From the NCBI RefSeq assembly GCF_025211055.1, contig NZ_JAOARO010000072.1, positions 1-64,000 on the forward strand: a stretch of 64,000 nucleotides of DNA, written 5' to 3'. This stretch comes from Vallitalea sp. (GTDB taxonomy: Bacteria > Bacillota > Clostridia > Lachnospirales > Vallitaleaceae). Both the position numbers and the translations under genes were made by a program. This document shows, piece by piece, positions 9,127 to 18,408 of the stretch; within the stretch, counting starts at the first letter, position 1, and every line of letters begins with the position of its first letter. The notes beneath the pieces are model-generated. The model saw nothing but the letters and a program-made list of their open reading frames with translations. It ran no database searches and was not told the origin of the DNA.

Positions 9127-10101
9127 CTAGAATAATGATGCATCTGTATATTTTCTTGATATCTTATTCACAGAAATAAGTAATATACAATTTATAATTC
9201 CATTGAATAAATCAACTGCAGTTCCAAGTTCAAAATTCGATTTGAGAATACCTATTCTATACACATATGTACTAATAATCTCTGATATATGTATATTAGA
9301 ACTATTTTGCATAAGATATACTTTTTCAAATCCAATGCTTAGTGTTTGTCCTACAGCAAGAATTAAAAGTATAATTGCTGTTGGCATAATACTTGGTAAA
9401 TCAATATATCGTATTCTTTGAAAAAGTGTTGCTCCATCAACAATAGCTGCCTCATAATAAGTTGGATCAACACTTGAAAGTGCCGCTATATAAATAACAC
9501 TACTCCAACCAAGAGTCTGCCACACATCTGACCAAACATAAATATGTCTAAAATATTCTGGTTTCCCCATAAAAAACACTGATTCTTTACCTAATGAAGT
9601 TAATATCACATTAAGAATACCTGTATCTGGTGCTAGTAATATATTAATCATTCCTATTATAACAACTGTAGAAATAAAATAGGGTGCATATGTAGCCATT
9701 TGTACGACTTTTTTGAACTTTTTACTTGGTAGATGATGTAATAATATAGCTAATATTATTGGCAATGGAAATCCAGCAATTATCTTATATATACTTAATA
9801 TTAGTGTGTTTTTTATAATTAACTTAGATGAATAGCTGTTAAAGAATATTCTAAAATTCTTGAGACCTACCCATTCACTATGTAATATTCCAATTCTTGG
9901 CTTATAATCTTTGAATGCAACTAATATTCCATACATAGGTGCATATAAAAAAACTATTACATATATGATTGCTGGAAGCAAAAACAAATACAACTGATAT
10001 TGTTTTAGCATTTGTCTTAACTTATCATTTTTTTTCTTATTTTTATTTTTTATCTTTTTCTTATAACTTATATCTTTATTTATTAATGTAGTTTCGTTCA
10101 T
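9127..10101 (-). CDS. Carbohydrate ABC transporter permease (LplB/YteP type)
   Basis: First gene of the sugar uptake operon. It encodes about 324 residues with a very basic N-terminus, then six hydrophobic segments beginning YLFLLPAIIYVIVFLYAPMYGI. The sequence FKDYKPRIGI(L) with VGLKNFR and the EAA loop EAAIVDGATLFQRIRYIDLP are typical of LplB/YteP permeases. AGGAG is spaced 7 bases from the ATG at 10101, better than the in-frame ATG at 10137. The gene is divergent from the AraC-type regulator; the intergenic region 10102-10549 presumably carries the regulated promoters. Confidence 0.88.
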   Translation of the reverse strand: MNETTLINKDISYKKKIKNKNKKKNDKLRQMLKQYQLYLFLLPAIIYVIVFLYAPMYGILVAFKDYKPRIGILHSEWVGLKNFRIFFNSYSSKLIIKNTLILSIYKIIAGFPLPIILAILLHHLPSKKFKKVVQMATYAPYFISTVVIIGMINILLAPDTGILNVILTSLGKESVFFMGKPEYFRHIYVWSDVWQTLGWSSVIYIAALSSVDPTYYEAAIVDGATLFQRIRYIDLPSIMPTAIILLILAVGQTLSIGFEKVYLMQNSSNIHISEIISTYVYRIGILKSNFELGTAVDLFNGIINCILLISVNKISRKYTDASLF

Positions 10102-10433
10102 ATCCCATCTCCTGTCAATTGTTATTTGTTTATACACTTATGACTTTTTTAAAATGTATATACCGTTAAATTCATTTTAATACTTTATTACATGATGTAA
10201 ATATGTATATTTTAGACATAATCTTAACTATTAATTTTTATGTATTGTGCAATATATTAATATGCTAATTATTATTAATTGGTCATTTTTTATTTTTTAT
10301 ATATTATATATATTTTTATAATTAAATATATTTTTGTATTGTATTTTTTTACTATTAAATAATATTTTATAGATTAATTAGTAGTATAATTATATAATAT
10401 TTTGTTTAAAATATTTATTTACTTAATTAATTA

Positions 10434-10442
10434 TGATATAAT
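10434..10442 (+). promoter_or_regulatory. Extended -10 promoter element for the AraC-family gene
   Basis: TG-A-TATAAT lies about 107 bases before the ATG at 10550. The surrounding 450-base divergent region is extremely AT-rich and offers several weaker TATAAT-like boxes (for example near 10385-10396), so the assignment is tentative. I see no convincing -35 box and no riboswitch. Confidence 0.35.
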
Positions 10443-10549
10443 AGGTAAAACTACTATAATAATTATATACATGTACAACATACTAATTATTATTCATTAA
10501 GTATACCTAGATAGACACAAATGTTTAATTACTATTGAGGAGATTAATT

Positions 10550-12784
10550 ATGTACAAAAAACATAGATTATTTCAATTTTATCTACGCTTTATATTACCT
10601 TATGTCGTACTCCTGCTCCCAATTTCTATAATCAGTTACATAAATTATATAAATTATAAAGACATATTAAATAATGAAATTAATACAAATCATATAAATA
10701 ATCTTAATATGATAAAATCCCAAGTAGATACTGAACTTATCACAATTAGAAATACTATTTATCAGATGTCATCTAACACACATCTAAAAGATTACCTTAT
10801 AAACTATAACAATCTTGACCGTTTCAAGATTATATCAGTATTAAATAGTTATCATTATAATTCATTTGTTTCTGAGATAATTCTTTATAAAAGAAACTCT
10901 GATAAACTTCTTAGTACTGATTGTGAATATACTATAGATGAATTCATTAATACCTATTATAGATATAATGAATGGACAGAATATGAATTCAAACAATATA
11001 TTAATAACTTAGAAAAAGACTCTATACGATCTCCTGAATATATAACATCATATAAATCAAGCAAAAAAAAATACACTACGCTTTCATATAGTTTTCCAAA
11101 GTTTACAAAAGATTTTTCTTCTACTATATTCTTACTTATAGAAGAATCTAGTTTTCACAGTCTTTTCAACAAATTCAAATATCTAAATAATGAAACAATA
11201 ATTGTTATGAATAACAATAAAAAAATAATTAGTTCATACAAAAATAATATATCTTATAATAATCTAGATTTAATTTATGATTATTGTTTAGAAAACAACT
11301 CATTTACATATATTATAGACAACAAAAAATATCATATTAATTCAATTAAATCAGCTTCAACTAATCTAACTTATATTTCATTATGTCCTACGTCTAATTA
11401 TATGAAAAAAATCAAATATATTAGGCATAGACTTATATATACAATAATTATAATACTGCTTATTGGTAGTATATTATTAGTATTGTTTATGAAAACAAAT
11501 TATACTCCTATATTGAATATACATAAATTAATTAATACTTCTTCAAATTCTTCAAATTATTTACACGCCATTGAAAAAGCAATAACATCATTATCACATG
11601 AAAATATCAAACTAAATAATACTCTGTCACAACAAACTATATTAGTAAAAGATAACTATTTAAATCAGGTATTAGGGGGATATTATAATACTATAGAAGA
11701 GTTTAATGATCTTACAAAAGATTATTCAATTAATTTTTCTTATGACAAGTTATTTGTTTTTATAATACAGCTAGATGATATTAATAATAATATTATAAAT
11801 AATGAAATGATAAATTCCTTAGAGCTATTTATCCAAAATAGAATAAATGCTTATTTTATAAGAAATAATTTTGATATAAAAAGCTTAATATTTATTTCTT
11901 CATATAAAGATGAATCATCATTAGAAACTTATTTTAAAGAGATCAAAGATTATATTAATGAAGTATTTAAAGTTAATTGTACTATAGGTATTGGAAATAC
12001 TGTTACTACACCTAATAAACTTAAAGCATCTTTAATAGAGGCTAAAACTTCATGTCAATATTGCTATGTTAAAGCCAATAACGAAATAATATATTATAAA
12101 AAAATTAACTATACGAATAACAATATTGATTTTTATCCTATTAAATTATTTGAGAACATTAGTAATGCAATTCACTTAAAAGATATTAATGAAGTTCATA
12201 GAAACATAGATATTCTATGCAACAATATTAAAGCAAGCAATCAACCTTTGTATATACTAAAATTTTTATCATATGAATTAATTAGTATAGTTATTAAACA
12301 AACTTACGAACTTAATATATATGATCAACTAGTTCAACATAATGTGTTCAATATAACTTCTCTTTTTGAATGTAATGATATAGATGAATTAATAATATCA
12401 ATAAAAAAAGCTTGCAATTATATATGTCAATATATGAAGCAAGCAACAGACTATAAAAACAACAATACTACAAATAAGTTTATAAATTATATCCATGAGA
12501 ATTGTTTTTTATATGATTTTTCAATTAATAAAATGTCAACCTTTTTTAATATTTCACAGTCCTCACTAAGTCAGCAATTTAAGCATTATACAGGAAATAC
12601 AATTTCTCATTATGTAGATAATCTTAGAATAGAAAAAGCAAAGTTATTATTAAAAACTACACAGTTACCTATCAAAGATATTATTGTTCAAATAGGATAC
12701 TGCGATAGCTCAAGTTTCACAAGAAAATTTAAGCAAATGGTAGGAATGACTCCAGGAAAATATAGAGCATTATATAAAAAGTAG
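10550..12784 (+). CDS. Membrane-anchored AraC-family transcriptional regulator
   Basis: The 744-residue protein has a hydrophobic helix near residues 9-30, an extracytoplasmic region of about 260 residues, a second membrane helix (LIYTIIIILLIGSILLVLFM, near 292-311), a cytoplasmic linker, and a C-terminal AraC/XylS DNA-binding domain in the last 100 residues. The two helix-turn-helix motifs are recognisable (INKMSTFFNISQSSLSQQFK, then IKDIIVQIGYCDSSSFTRKFK), ending in the GMTPGKYR signature. Such one-component receptors are common in Firmicutes beside LplABC-type transporters and are thought to sense the sugar or its binding protein from outside. GAGGAG before the ATG at 10550 decides the start over the in-frame TTG at 10535. 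It is divergent from the ABC operon, its likely target. The middle portion has no phosphoacceptor-type receiver motif. Confidence 0.85.
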   Translation: MYKKHRLFQFYLRFILPYVVLLLPISIISYINYINYKDILNNEINTNHINNLNMIKSQVDTELITIRNTIYQMSSNTHLKDYLINYNNLDRFKIISVLNSYHYNSFVSEIILYKRNSDKLLSTDCEYTIDEFINTYYRYNEWTEYEFKQYINNLEKDSIRSPEYITSYKSSKKKYTTLSYSFPKFTKDFSSTIFLLIEESSFHSLFNKFKYLNNETIIVMNNNKKIISSYKNNISYNNLDLIYDYCLENNSFTYIIDNKKYHINSIKSASTNLTYISLCPTSNYMKKIKYIRHRLIYTIIIILLIGSILLVLFMKTNYTPILNIHKLINTSSNSSNYLHAIEKAITSLSHENIKLNNTLSQQTILVKDNYLNQVLGGYYNTIEEFNDLTKDYSINFSYDKLFVFIIQLDDINNNIINNEMINSLELFIQNRINAYFIRNNFDIKSLIFISSYKDESSLETYFKEIKDYINEVFKVNCTIGIGNTVTTPNKLKASLIEAKTSCQYCYVKANNEIIYYKKINYTNNNIDFYPIKLFENISNAIHLKDINEVHRNIDILCNNIKASNQPLYILKFLSYELISIVIKQTYELNIYDQLVQHNVFNITSLFECNDIDELIISIKKACNYICQYMKQATDYKNNNTTNKFINYIHENCFLYDFSINKMSTFFNISQSSLSQQFKHYTGNTISHYVDNLRIEKAKLLLKTTQLPIKDIIVQIGYCDSSSFTRKFKQMVGMTPGKYRALYKK

Positions 12785-12979
12785 TTATTATTGCATCTTA
12801 TCGTTATACTAATTAGTTATTAGTATTAATTGAAATTTCTTCTAATATTTATAAAATTAAGAAATACGGACTAAATCCTTTCAACTACAACACATTTTTG
12901 TTATAATAATAGATAACGCAAATTTACTCAAGAATGGGCTAATATAATAATTGGAATTCGTTATAAGTAGGTGAAATTT

Positions 12980-15900
12980 ATGATTCAATTTTCTCTTGAT
13001 GATATACGTAGATTATGTAATGATAAGACTTTCATGAAGGGTGTAAAATATTACAATAAGGGTCATGTAGAGGATATTAACTTTTATACTGATTTCTTTG
13101 ACATAAAAGTCAATGGAACTGACTTATATAATGTTCTGTTAGAATTTGACCATAATAACGGTAAGCTCAATTATATGGAATGTAATTGTAAAGCATTCCA
13201 AAAATATTATGGTGCCTGTAAACATATAATAGCTGCTCTATTAACTATTTTATACAGACAGGATGAATTCAATAAGAATTATATAAATAATTCTTATGAC
13301 AATGTAATTGAAAATTTTTCGAAAGCCATCATTGGCAGGACAAGCAAGGCTATTAAAAAAACACCTGTAAATATTGAAATCACCTTTTTTCCAGTAAGTA
13401 TCTATAATAACTATTATTCATCATCTTATAATCTTAGAATTGGAGATAAAAGACTATATACTCTTAAGAATTTCAATGAATTATACAAAAAACACAAGAC
13501 CGGGGGAAGTATCACATATGGAAAAGAATTTGTTTTTGACACTAATAATCATTACTTCAATGATTGTGATGACAAGTTCATAAATACCATAGGTGACTAT
13601 TATGAAACTAAAAAATTCATTAATAAAGATACAGGGTATAGAAGTAGTTTCACTGGCTATAAAAATAATATAGCTCTACCTGAAACCTACATAAAAAAAA
13701 CTCTATCCATATTGGAAAATAGAAATTTTAACATTAATTATAATGATATTATATATAGAAATTGCAAAATACTAACTGATATAAATATGAAATTTCACGT
13801 AAAAAAATCCTCTAATATTATTATTATCGCTATTAAGAATAATCAAAACTTCTTTAGATTAACCAAAGATTGTAAATATGTTTTTTATGACAATAATGTC
13901 TATAAGTTATCACAAGAAAAACAGCAGCTATTTCATGTTATCGATAAAACCTTCAATAATAAAACAAAATCAATAGAACTTAGTATCAATTATAAACACA
14001 AATTTGTATCAACCATATTACCAGTCCTAAAAGAGCTAGGAACTGTTCATATGGACTCAGAAATATCAGACAAACTATACACTGGTGAGTTTTTATGTGA
14101 AATCTATCTTGATAAATACTTTGATACTATAAAAGGTACTATCAACTTTAATTATGGCGATTACAAGATAGGTATTATACCTGAACACAAGCCAGATATA
14201 CAGGGAGATATGATATTAGTTAGGGATATTAAGAAGGAAGCACTCATATTATCACTTTTGAATGAAGCTTCCTGTGTGAAATCAGAAGAAGATGATTTTT
14301 TTACTATAGAAGATGAAAGTAACTTATACGATTTCATCTATTACTATTTGCCAAAATTACAGCAATTGGCTACAATATACTACTCTGAGAATTTTAAAAA
14401 TATTCATATCAGAGAAGAACACCACATGCAAGGTGGAATTAGATTAAGTGAAGAATCTAACATGCTTGAAATATCTTTTAGTATTGAGGGTATAGAACAA
14501 GATGAACTTGCTTCTATAATGAAATCCCTAAAAGAAAAGAAACGATATTATAAATTAAAAAATGGTGGATTCCTACCCTTAGAAAATCAGGAAGCTATAA
14601 ATTTATCTACAGTTATTAATGGACTTAATCTATCTTCAAAAGATTTTAAAAATACAATTATCCAGATACCTAAATACCGAGCTTTTTATCTTGATAATCT
14701 GTTAAAAGAAAAAAAGATTAGAATTTTTAATCGTAATAAAGGTTTTAATAAACTAATAAAAGATATAACAGATCCAATAGATATGGAATTCGCTCCACCT
14801 AGTACCCTGAAAAACATACTTAGAGATTACCAAAAATTTGGATTTATGTGGCTAAGCTCCTTAGCCTATTATGGTTTTGGTGGAATCCTGGCTGATGATA
14901 TGGGACTTGGTAAAACTATACAATCAATTGCACTAATCAAATCAACTGAGACCAAAAATCCTTCATTAGTTATAGCCCCTACATCTCTGGTATACAACTG
15001 GGCAGATGAAATAAAAAAATTCGCACCTGATTTAAATGTTTTAATACTAACTGGAACCAGAAAAGACAGACAAGAATATTTTAAAGAAATTAATGATAAT
15101 GACGTTATTATAACCTCCTACGGCTTATTAAAAAGAGATATAGAAGATTACACTAATTATTTATTCGAGTATTGTTTTATTGATGAAGCACAACATATAA
15201 AGAATCCTAACTCATTGAATGCAAAAGCTGTAAAATTAATACCTTCAAACGTTAGGTTTGCCCTAACAGGTACACCTATAGAAAACTCTTTAATGGAATT
15301 ATGGTCAATTTTTGATTTTATTTTACCTGGTTATCTATTGAGCAACAGGAAATTCATATCCAATTATGAACGACCAATCATTAAGAATAATGATGAAGAA
15401 GCTCTTAACCAATTGAACAATCAGATAAAACCATTTATCCTTAGACGACTAAAAACAGATGTATTGACTGAATTACCCCCTAAAATAGAAACAAAAATAT
15501 CTACTGATTTAACTGAAAATCAGAAAAAAATATACTTAGCATATTTACAGAAAACAAAAAAAGAAATAGCCCAAGAAATTACTGCCAAAGGTTTTAATAA
15601 GAGCAAAATGAAGATATTAGCAGCCCTCACAAGGCTAAGACAAATATGTTGCCACCCATCTACCTTCATAGAAGATTATAAAGGTGATAGCGGTAAATTA
15701 CAATTATTATTAGAGCTAGTGACCGATGCCGTTGATAGCGGTCATAGAATACTTATATTCTCTAGTTTTACAAGTATGCTTAGTATAATAAAAGATTCAT
15801 TAGATAACCACCAAATCTCTAGTTACTACTTAGACGGCTCAACAAAATCCGAAGAACGTAGAGATATGGTAAATGATTTTAATGATGGGGATACCAGCGT

Positions 15901-16201
15901 TTTCCTTATATCATTAAAAGCTGGTGGAACAGGACTTAACTTGACCGGAGCTGATATGGTTATCCATTATGACCCTTGGTGGAATCCAGCTGTAGAAGAT
16001 CAAGCAACTGATAGAGCCTATAGGATAGGGCAAGATAAATCTGTCCAAGTCTTCAAATTAATAACCACAGGAACAATCGAAGAGCGTATATATCAATTAC
16101 AGCAAAAGAAAAAATCTATAATTGATTCAATTATAAAACCAGGTGAAACAATGTTGACTAAGTTAAGTGAAGACGAGATAAAATCATTATTTGACTTATG
16201 A
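12980..16201 (+). CDS. SNF2-family helicase with N-terminal SWIM zinc finger
   Basis: A 1073-residue protein. Residues 68-82 form a SWIM zinc finger (C68-x-C70, C80-x-H82: ECNCKAF...GACKHI). A bacterial SNF2-associated region fills the middle, and the Swi2/Snf2 ATPase occupies about 610-1070: motif I DDMGLGKT, motif II DEAQ with HIKN, motif III LTGTPIENSLMELWS, then the helicase C half with LISLKAGGTGLNLTGAD and DQATDRAYRIGQ. These proteins remodel protein-DNA complexes; the bacterial members lack a settled role, with links to transcription recycling and DNA repair. TAGGTG precedes the ATG at 12980 at 6-7 bases, preferable to the GTG at 12971, which would overlap it. It stands as a single gene, converging on splB. 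Confidence 0.9.
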   Translation: MIQFSLDDIRRLCNDKTFMKGVKYYNKGHVEDINFYTDFFDIKVNGTDLYNVLLEFDHNNGKLNYMECNCKAFQKYYGACKHIIAALLTILYRQDEFNKNYINNSYDNVIENFSKAIIGRTSKAIKKTPVNIEITFFPVSIYNNYYSSSYNLRIGDKRLYTLKNFNELYKKHKTGGSITYGKEFVFDTNNHYFNDCDDKFINTIGDYYETKKFINKDTGYRSSFTGYKNNIALPETYIKKTLSILENRNFNINYNDIIYRNCKILTDINMKFHVKKSSNIIIIAIKNNQNFFRLTKDCKYVFYDNNVYKLSQEKQQLFHVIDKTFNNKTKSIELSINYKHKFVSTILPVLKELGTVHMDSEISDKLYTGEFLCEIYLDKYFDTIKGTINFNYGDYKIGIIPEHKPDIQGDMILVRDIKKEALILSLLNEASCVKSEEDDFFTIEDESNLYDFIYYYLPKLQQLATIYYSENFKNIHIREEHHMQGGIRLSEESNMLEISFSIEGIEQDELASIMKSLKEKKRYYKLKNGGFLPLENQEAINLSTVINGLNLSSKDFKNTIIQIPKYRAFYLDNLLKEKKIRIFNRNKGFNKLIKDITDPIDMEFAPPSTLKNILRDYQKFGFMWLSSLAYYGFGGILADDMGLGKTIQSIALIKSTETKNPSLVIAPTSLVYNWADEIKKFAPDLNVLILTGTRKDRQEYFKEINDNDVIITSYGLLKRDIEDYTNYLFEYCFIDEAQHIKNPNSLNAKAVKLIPSNVRFALTGTPIENSLMELWSIFDFILPGYLLSNRKFISNYERPIIKNNDEEALNQLNNQIKPFILRRLKTDVLTELPPKIETKISTDLTENQKKIYLAYLQKTKKEIAQEITAKGFNKSKMKILAALTRLRQICCHPSTFIEDYKGDSGKLQLLLELVTDAVDSGHRILIFSSFTSMLSIIKDSLDNHQISSYYLDGSTKSEERRDMVNDFNDGDTSVFLISLKAGGTGLNLTGADMVIHYDPWWNPAVEDQATDRAYRIGQDKSVQVFKLITTGTIEERIYQLQQKKKSIIDSIIKPGETMLTKLSEDEIKSLFDL

Positions 16202-16230
16202 TATGATTCATCTTTTATCTACTGTTCAAA

Positions 16231-16274
16231 AGGGCTTCCTCCATGGCACTTATACTCTAATATGAGAAAGCCCT
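16231..16274. terminator. Weak stem-loop between convergent SNF2 and splB genes
   Basis: AGGGCTT and AAGCCCT form a 7-bp stem with a long loop of about 30 bases. It is the only candidate terminator between the two convergent genes. Confidence 0.35.
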
Positions 16275-16284
16275 ATAATAACTA

Positions 16285-17301
16285 TCAAATTATATATTTA
16301 ATTTCACTATGTGAGAAATATGATCCTAACTGCTCATTAAAAAAATCTTTCATTTCTAATAACTGTTCCTTATTATAAACATATTTACCGTAACCAAATT
16401 GACCATATTTAAATGTTCTTTCTTCATCTGTCATTGGTAGAGTTGTCTCTGGAAATATCTCAGTAATCCTATTTTTAGCTTTAGTAGTATATCTATGAGA
16501 AATGATTTCAAAACTAATATTTTTATGTTTATCCACAGCTAACTTATTATTTAAATCTTTTATTAACATTCTATACTCATTTTTCCACCTATCATATATG
16601 AATACAGGGGCAATTATAAAACCAATGGGATAATCCGCTTCTAGAACTTTGTATGCTGCTTCTATCCTGCTTCTTGCATTAGGTGTTCTATGCTCATAAC
16701 GCTTAATGACTTTATCAGTATTTATACTGAATCTAACTGTTGTATGTCCATTGTGCTTAGCATTTATTATATCCTCTACATTAGTGAATTTTGTAACGAA
16801 ACGAAATCTTCCTTGTTCTTCTTTTGCAAAAAATTCTATAGCCTTATTAAGGGCATGAGTATAAGGCTCTACTGGTAGAGGATCGGATGTTGCTGCACCT
16901 TCAAATATTGTAATTTCACCATTTCTTTCATTGATATATTTCTTAGCCTTACCAAGTATTTCATCTATATTAACATACATCCTTGTATATGGTTTATCCC
17001 CTAACTGAGTATTAAGGTAACAATACTCACACTGTCCCATACAACCTGTTACAAGGGGTAATTGATAATGGGCAGAGGGTTTACACGTTTGAAAGGTTAA
17101 ACTCTTCTTTACCCCAACTACAAGAGTATTTTTACCATGTCCATATTTTTCAATCTTAGTTGTACCTGGTATACCCTTTGTTCTAGTAGTTTCAAGTATA
17201 ATAAGCTCAATATCCATATTTTGAAATTGTTTATATAGTCTTTCTCCTAATGGGTAATTTAAGGCATCCTTTTCAATTAAAACTCTCTTTGGCTTAAACA
17301 C
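16285..17301 (-). CDS. splB: Spore photoproduct lyase
   Basis: Radical-SAM enzyme that reverses the 5-thyminyl-5,6-dihydrothymine UV lesion in germinating spores. The cluster motif is TGCMGQCEYCYL (C-x3-C-x2-C, residues 87, 91 and 94 with the start chosen here). Further family blocks are KPYTRMYVN, FVTKF, TTVRFSIN and the C-terminal YGKYVYNKEQ. The length of 338 residues is normal. AGAGGTG is 6 bases from the GTG at 17301; the GTG at 17308-17310 overlaps that ribosome site and was not chosen. Where Bacillus SplB, as I recall it, has a hydrogen-donor cysteine within E-A-S-C-T-S-D, this protein has E-G-A-A-T-S-D; a different cysteine is present at residue 73. Its presence indicates an endospore former. 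Confidence 0.93.
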   Translation of the reverse strand: MFKPKRVLIEKDALNYPLGERLYKQFQNMDIELIILETTRTKGIPGTTKIEKYGHGKNTLVVGVKKSLTFQTCKPSAHYQLPLVTGCMGQCEYCYLNTQLGDKPYTRMYVNIDEILGKAKKYINERNGEITIFEGAATSDPLPVEPYTHALNKAIEFFAKEEQGRFRFVTKFTNVEDIINAKHNGHTTVRFSINTDKVIKRYEHRTPNARSRIEAAYKVLEADYPIGFIIAPVFIYDRWKNEYRMLIKDLNNKLAVDKHKNISFEIISHRYTTKAKNRITEIFPETTLPMTDEERTFKYGQFGYGKYVYNKEQLLEMKDFFNEQLGSYFSHSEIKYII

Positions 17302-17381
17302 ACTTATCACCTCTACAATTAAAATATCTATACAGTATTATTATTCTTATTAAGCATTTTTTTATACTAAAAATAAGCCCA

Positions 17382-17412
17382 AAAAAAGTGTACAATAACT
17401 GCACACTTTTTT
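17382..17412 (-). terminator. Terminator downstream of the DUF3881 gene
   Basis: AAAAAAGTGT / ACACTTTTTT stem with an 11-base loop, 12 bases past the DUF3881 stop codon; on the minus strand it ends in a run of T. The A-rich opposite side could also work in the other direction. Confidence 0.75.
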
Positions 17413-17424
17413 GATAATAAATTC

Positions 17425-18300
17425 TTAACTAAATTCTACATGTCCTTGTACATAACATATTCCTTTATATCTCATACCTACTGAAGGAATCCCAATCAAA
17501 TCTTTTTTGTTAATACACACTTGTATTTTGAAGTTCAAACACATTATATCCATAATATATACTTCTTCTTTTGTAAAGGAGTTAGTCTTAATACAAAAAT
17601 CTTCTATTGTTCCTAATATTGAATACTCTGCATCATTAAGTCCATATGGTATGAAATATCCTTCTAGTATAGTCAGTAGGTCTTCATGCTTTGTACGGAC
17701 TTTAAAAAGCTCAGCTGACTGTTCTGCATCAATCTCCAACAATTGAATTGCTTCTTCGTCGCCTTCTCTAGCCAATTCTAGCAAATTGGCTCTCCATTGT
17801 TCTTCTTCTTGTTCAAGGTTCTTGTCCACTTCATCTTTATTGATAGGGAATATTACTGTTCCCTCAGTTGATAATGCTATTAATCTTATGTTTTCCACAT
17901 ATGCTTCTTCGTCTTCATCAATATCTAAATAATCAACTACATTTTGAAGAAAAAAAGTTATTGGATTCCCTGTTTTAATATCTTCAAAATATACATAATA
18001 ATCATCTTTGCTATTATTTGAATATATTATATCAACTTCATCAATATCCATAGTCAAGTTACCTTTTTTATATGGAATAATAGAAGAAATCTTTAATTCT
18101 TCATTTTCATCTAATTCGCCTCTAACTATTATACCTAGTTCATCACTATATGCTTTTAATAGCTCAACTTTTATCTTATCCTCACCATAGTTAGAAATAT
18201 ATTTCTCTGTAGGGTTATTTATTATCTGCTGTATTACATCTTTCATCTGTTTGGTTTCTTGGAATTTCTTAAACCCAACTGCACTCAAATATTGCTCCAT
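17425..18300 (-). CDS. DUF3881 family protein
   Basis: The 291-residue protein begins MEQYLSAVGFKKF and contains an acidic middle (DIDEDEEAYVENIRLIALS and EQEEEQWRANLLELAREGDEEAIQLLE), matching my memory of DUF3881, a family of cytosolic proteins found mainly in Lachnospirales. There is no signal peptide, membrane helix or recognisable catalytic motif. The C-terminal part (NSFTKEEVYIMDIMCLNFKIQVCINKKDL and GMRYKGICYVQG) looks like a compact beta domain. Function is unknown. It is a single-gene unit with its own terminator, upstream of splB on the same strand. Its main value is taxonomic. Confidence 0.75.
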   Translation of the reverse strand: MEQYLSAVGFKKFQETKQMKDVIQQIINNPTEKYISNYGEDKIKVELLKAYSDELGIIVRGELDENEELKISSIIPYKKGNLTMDIDEVDIIYSNNSKDDYYVYFEDIKTGNPITFFLQNVVDYLDIDEDEEAYVENIRLIALSTEGTVIFPINKDEVDKNLEQEEEQWRANLLELAREGDEEAIQLLEIDAEQSAELFKVRTKHEDLLTILEGYFIPYGLNDAEYSILGTIEDFCIKTNSFTKEEVYIMDIMCLNFKIQVCINKKDLIGIPSVGMRYKGICYVQGHVEFS

Positions 18301-18408
18301 AATTATTCACCACTCTTCTACATACTATACTCATAATTTATAATTATATGTAGAATTATAGTAACATTACATATAATAATTGTCTAGCTATAAATTCTTA
18401 TATAAAAA

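Noticed and set aside
16529..16537. Exact DnaA box TTATCCACA inside splB
   Set aside because: A single 9-mer far from oriC is expected by chance in a genome this size; no cluster.
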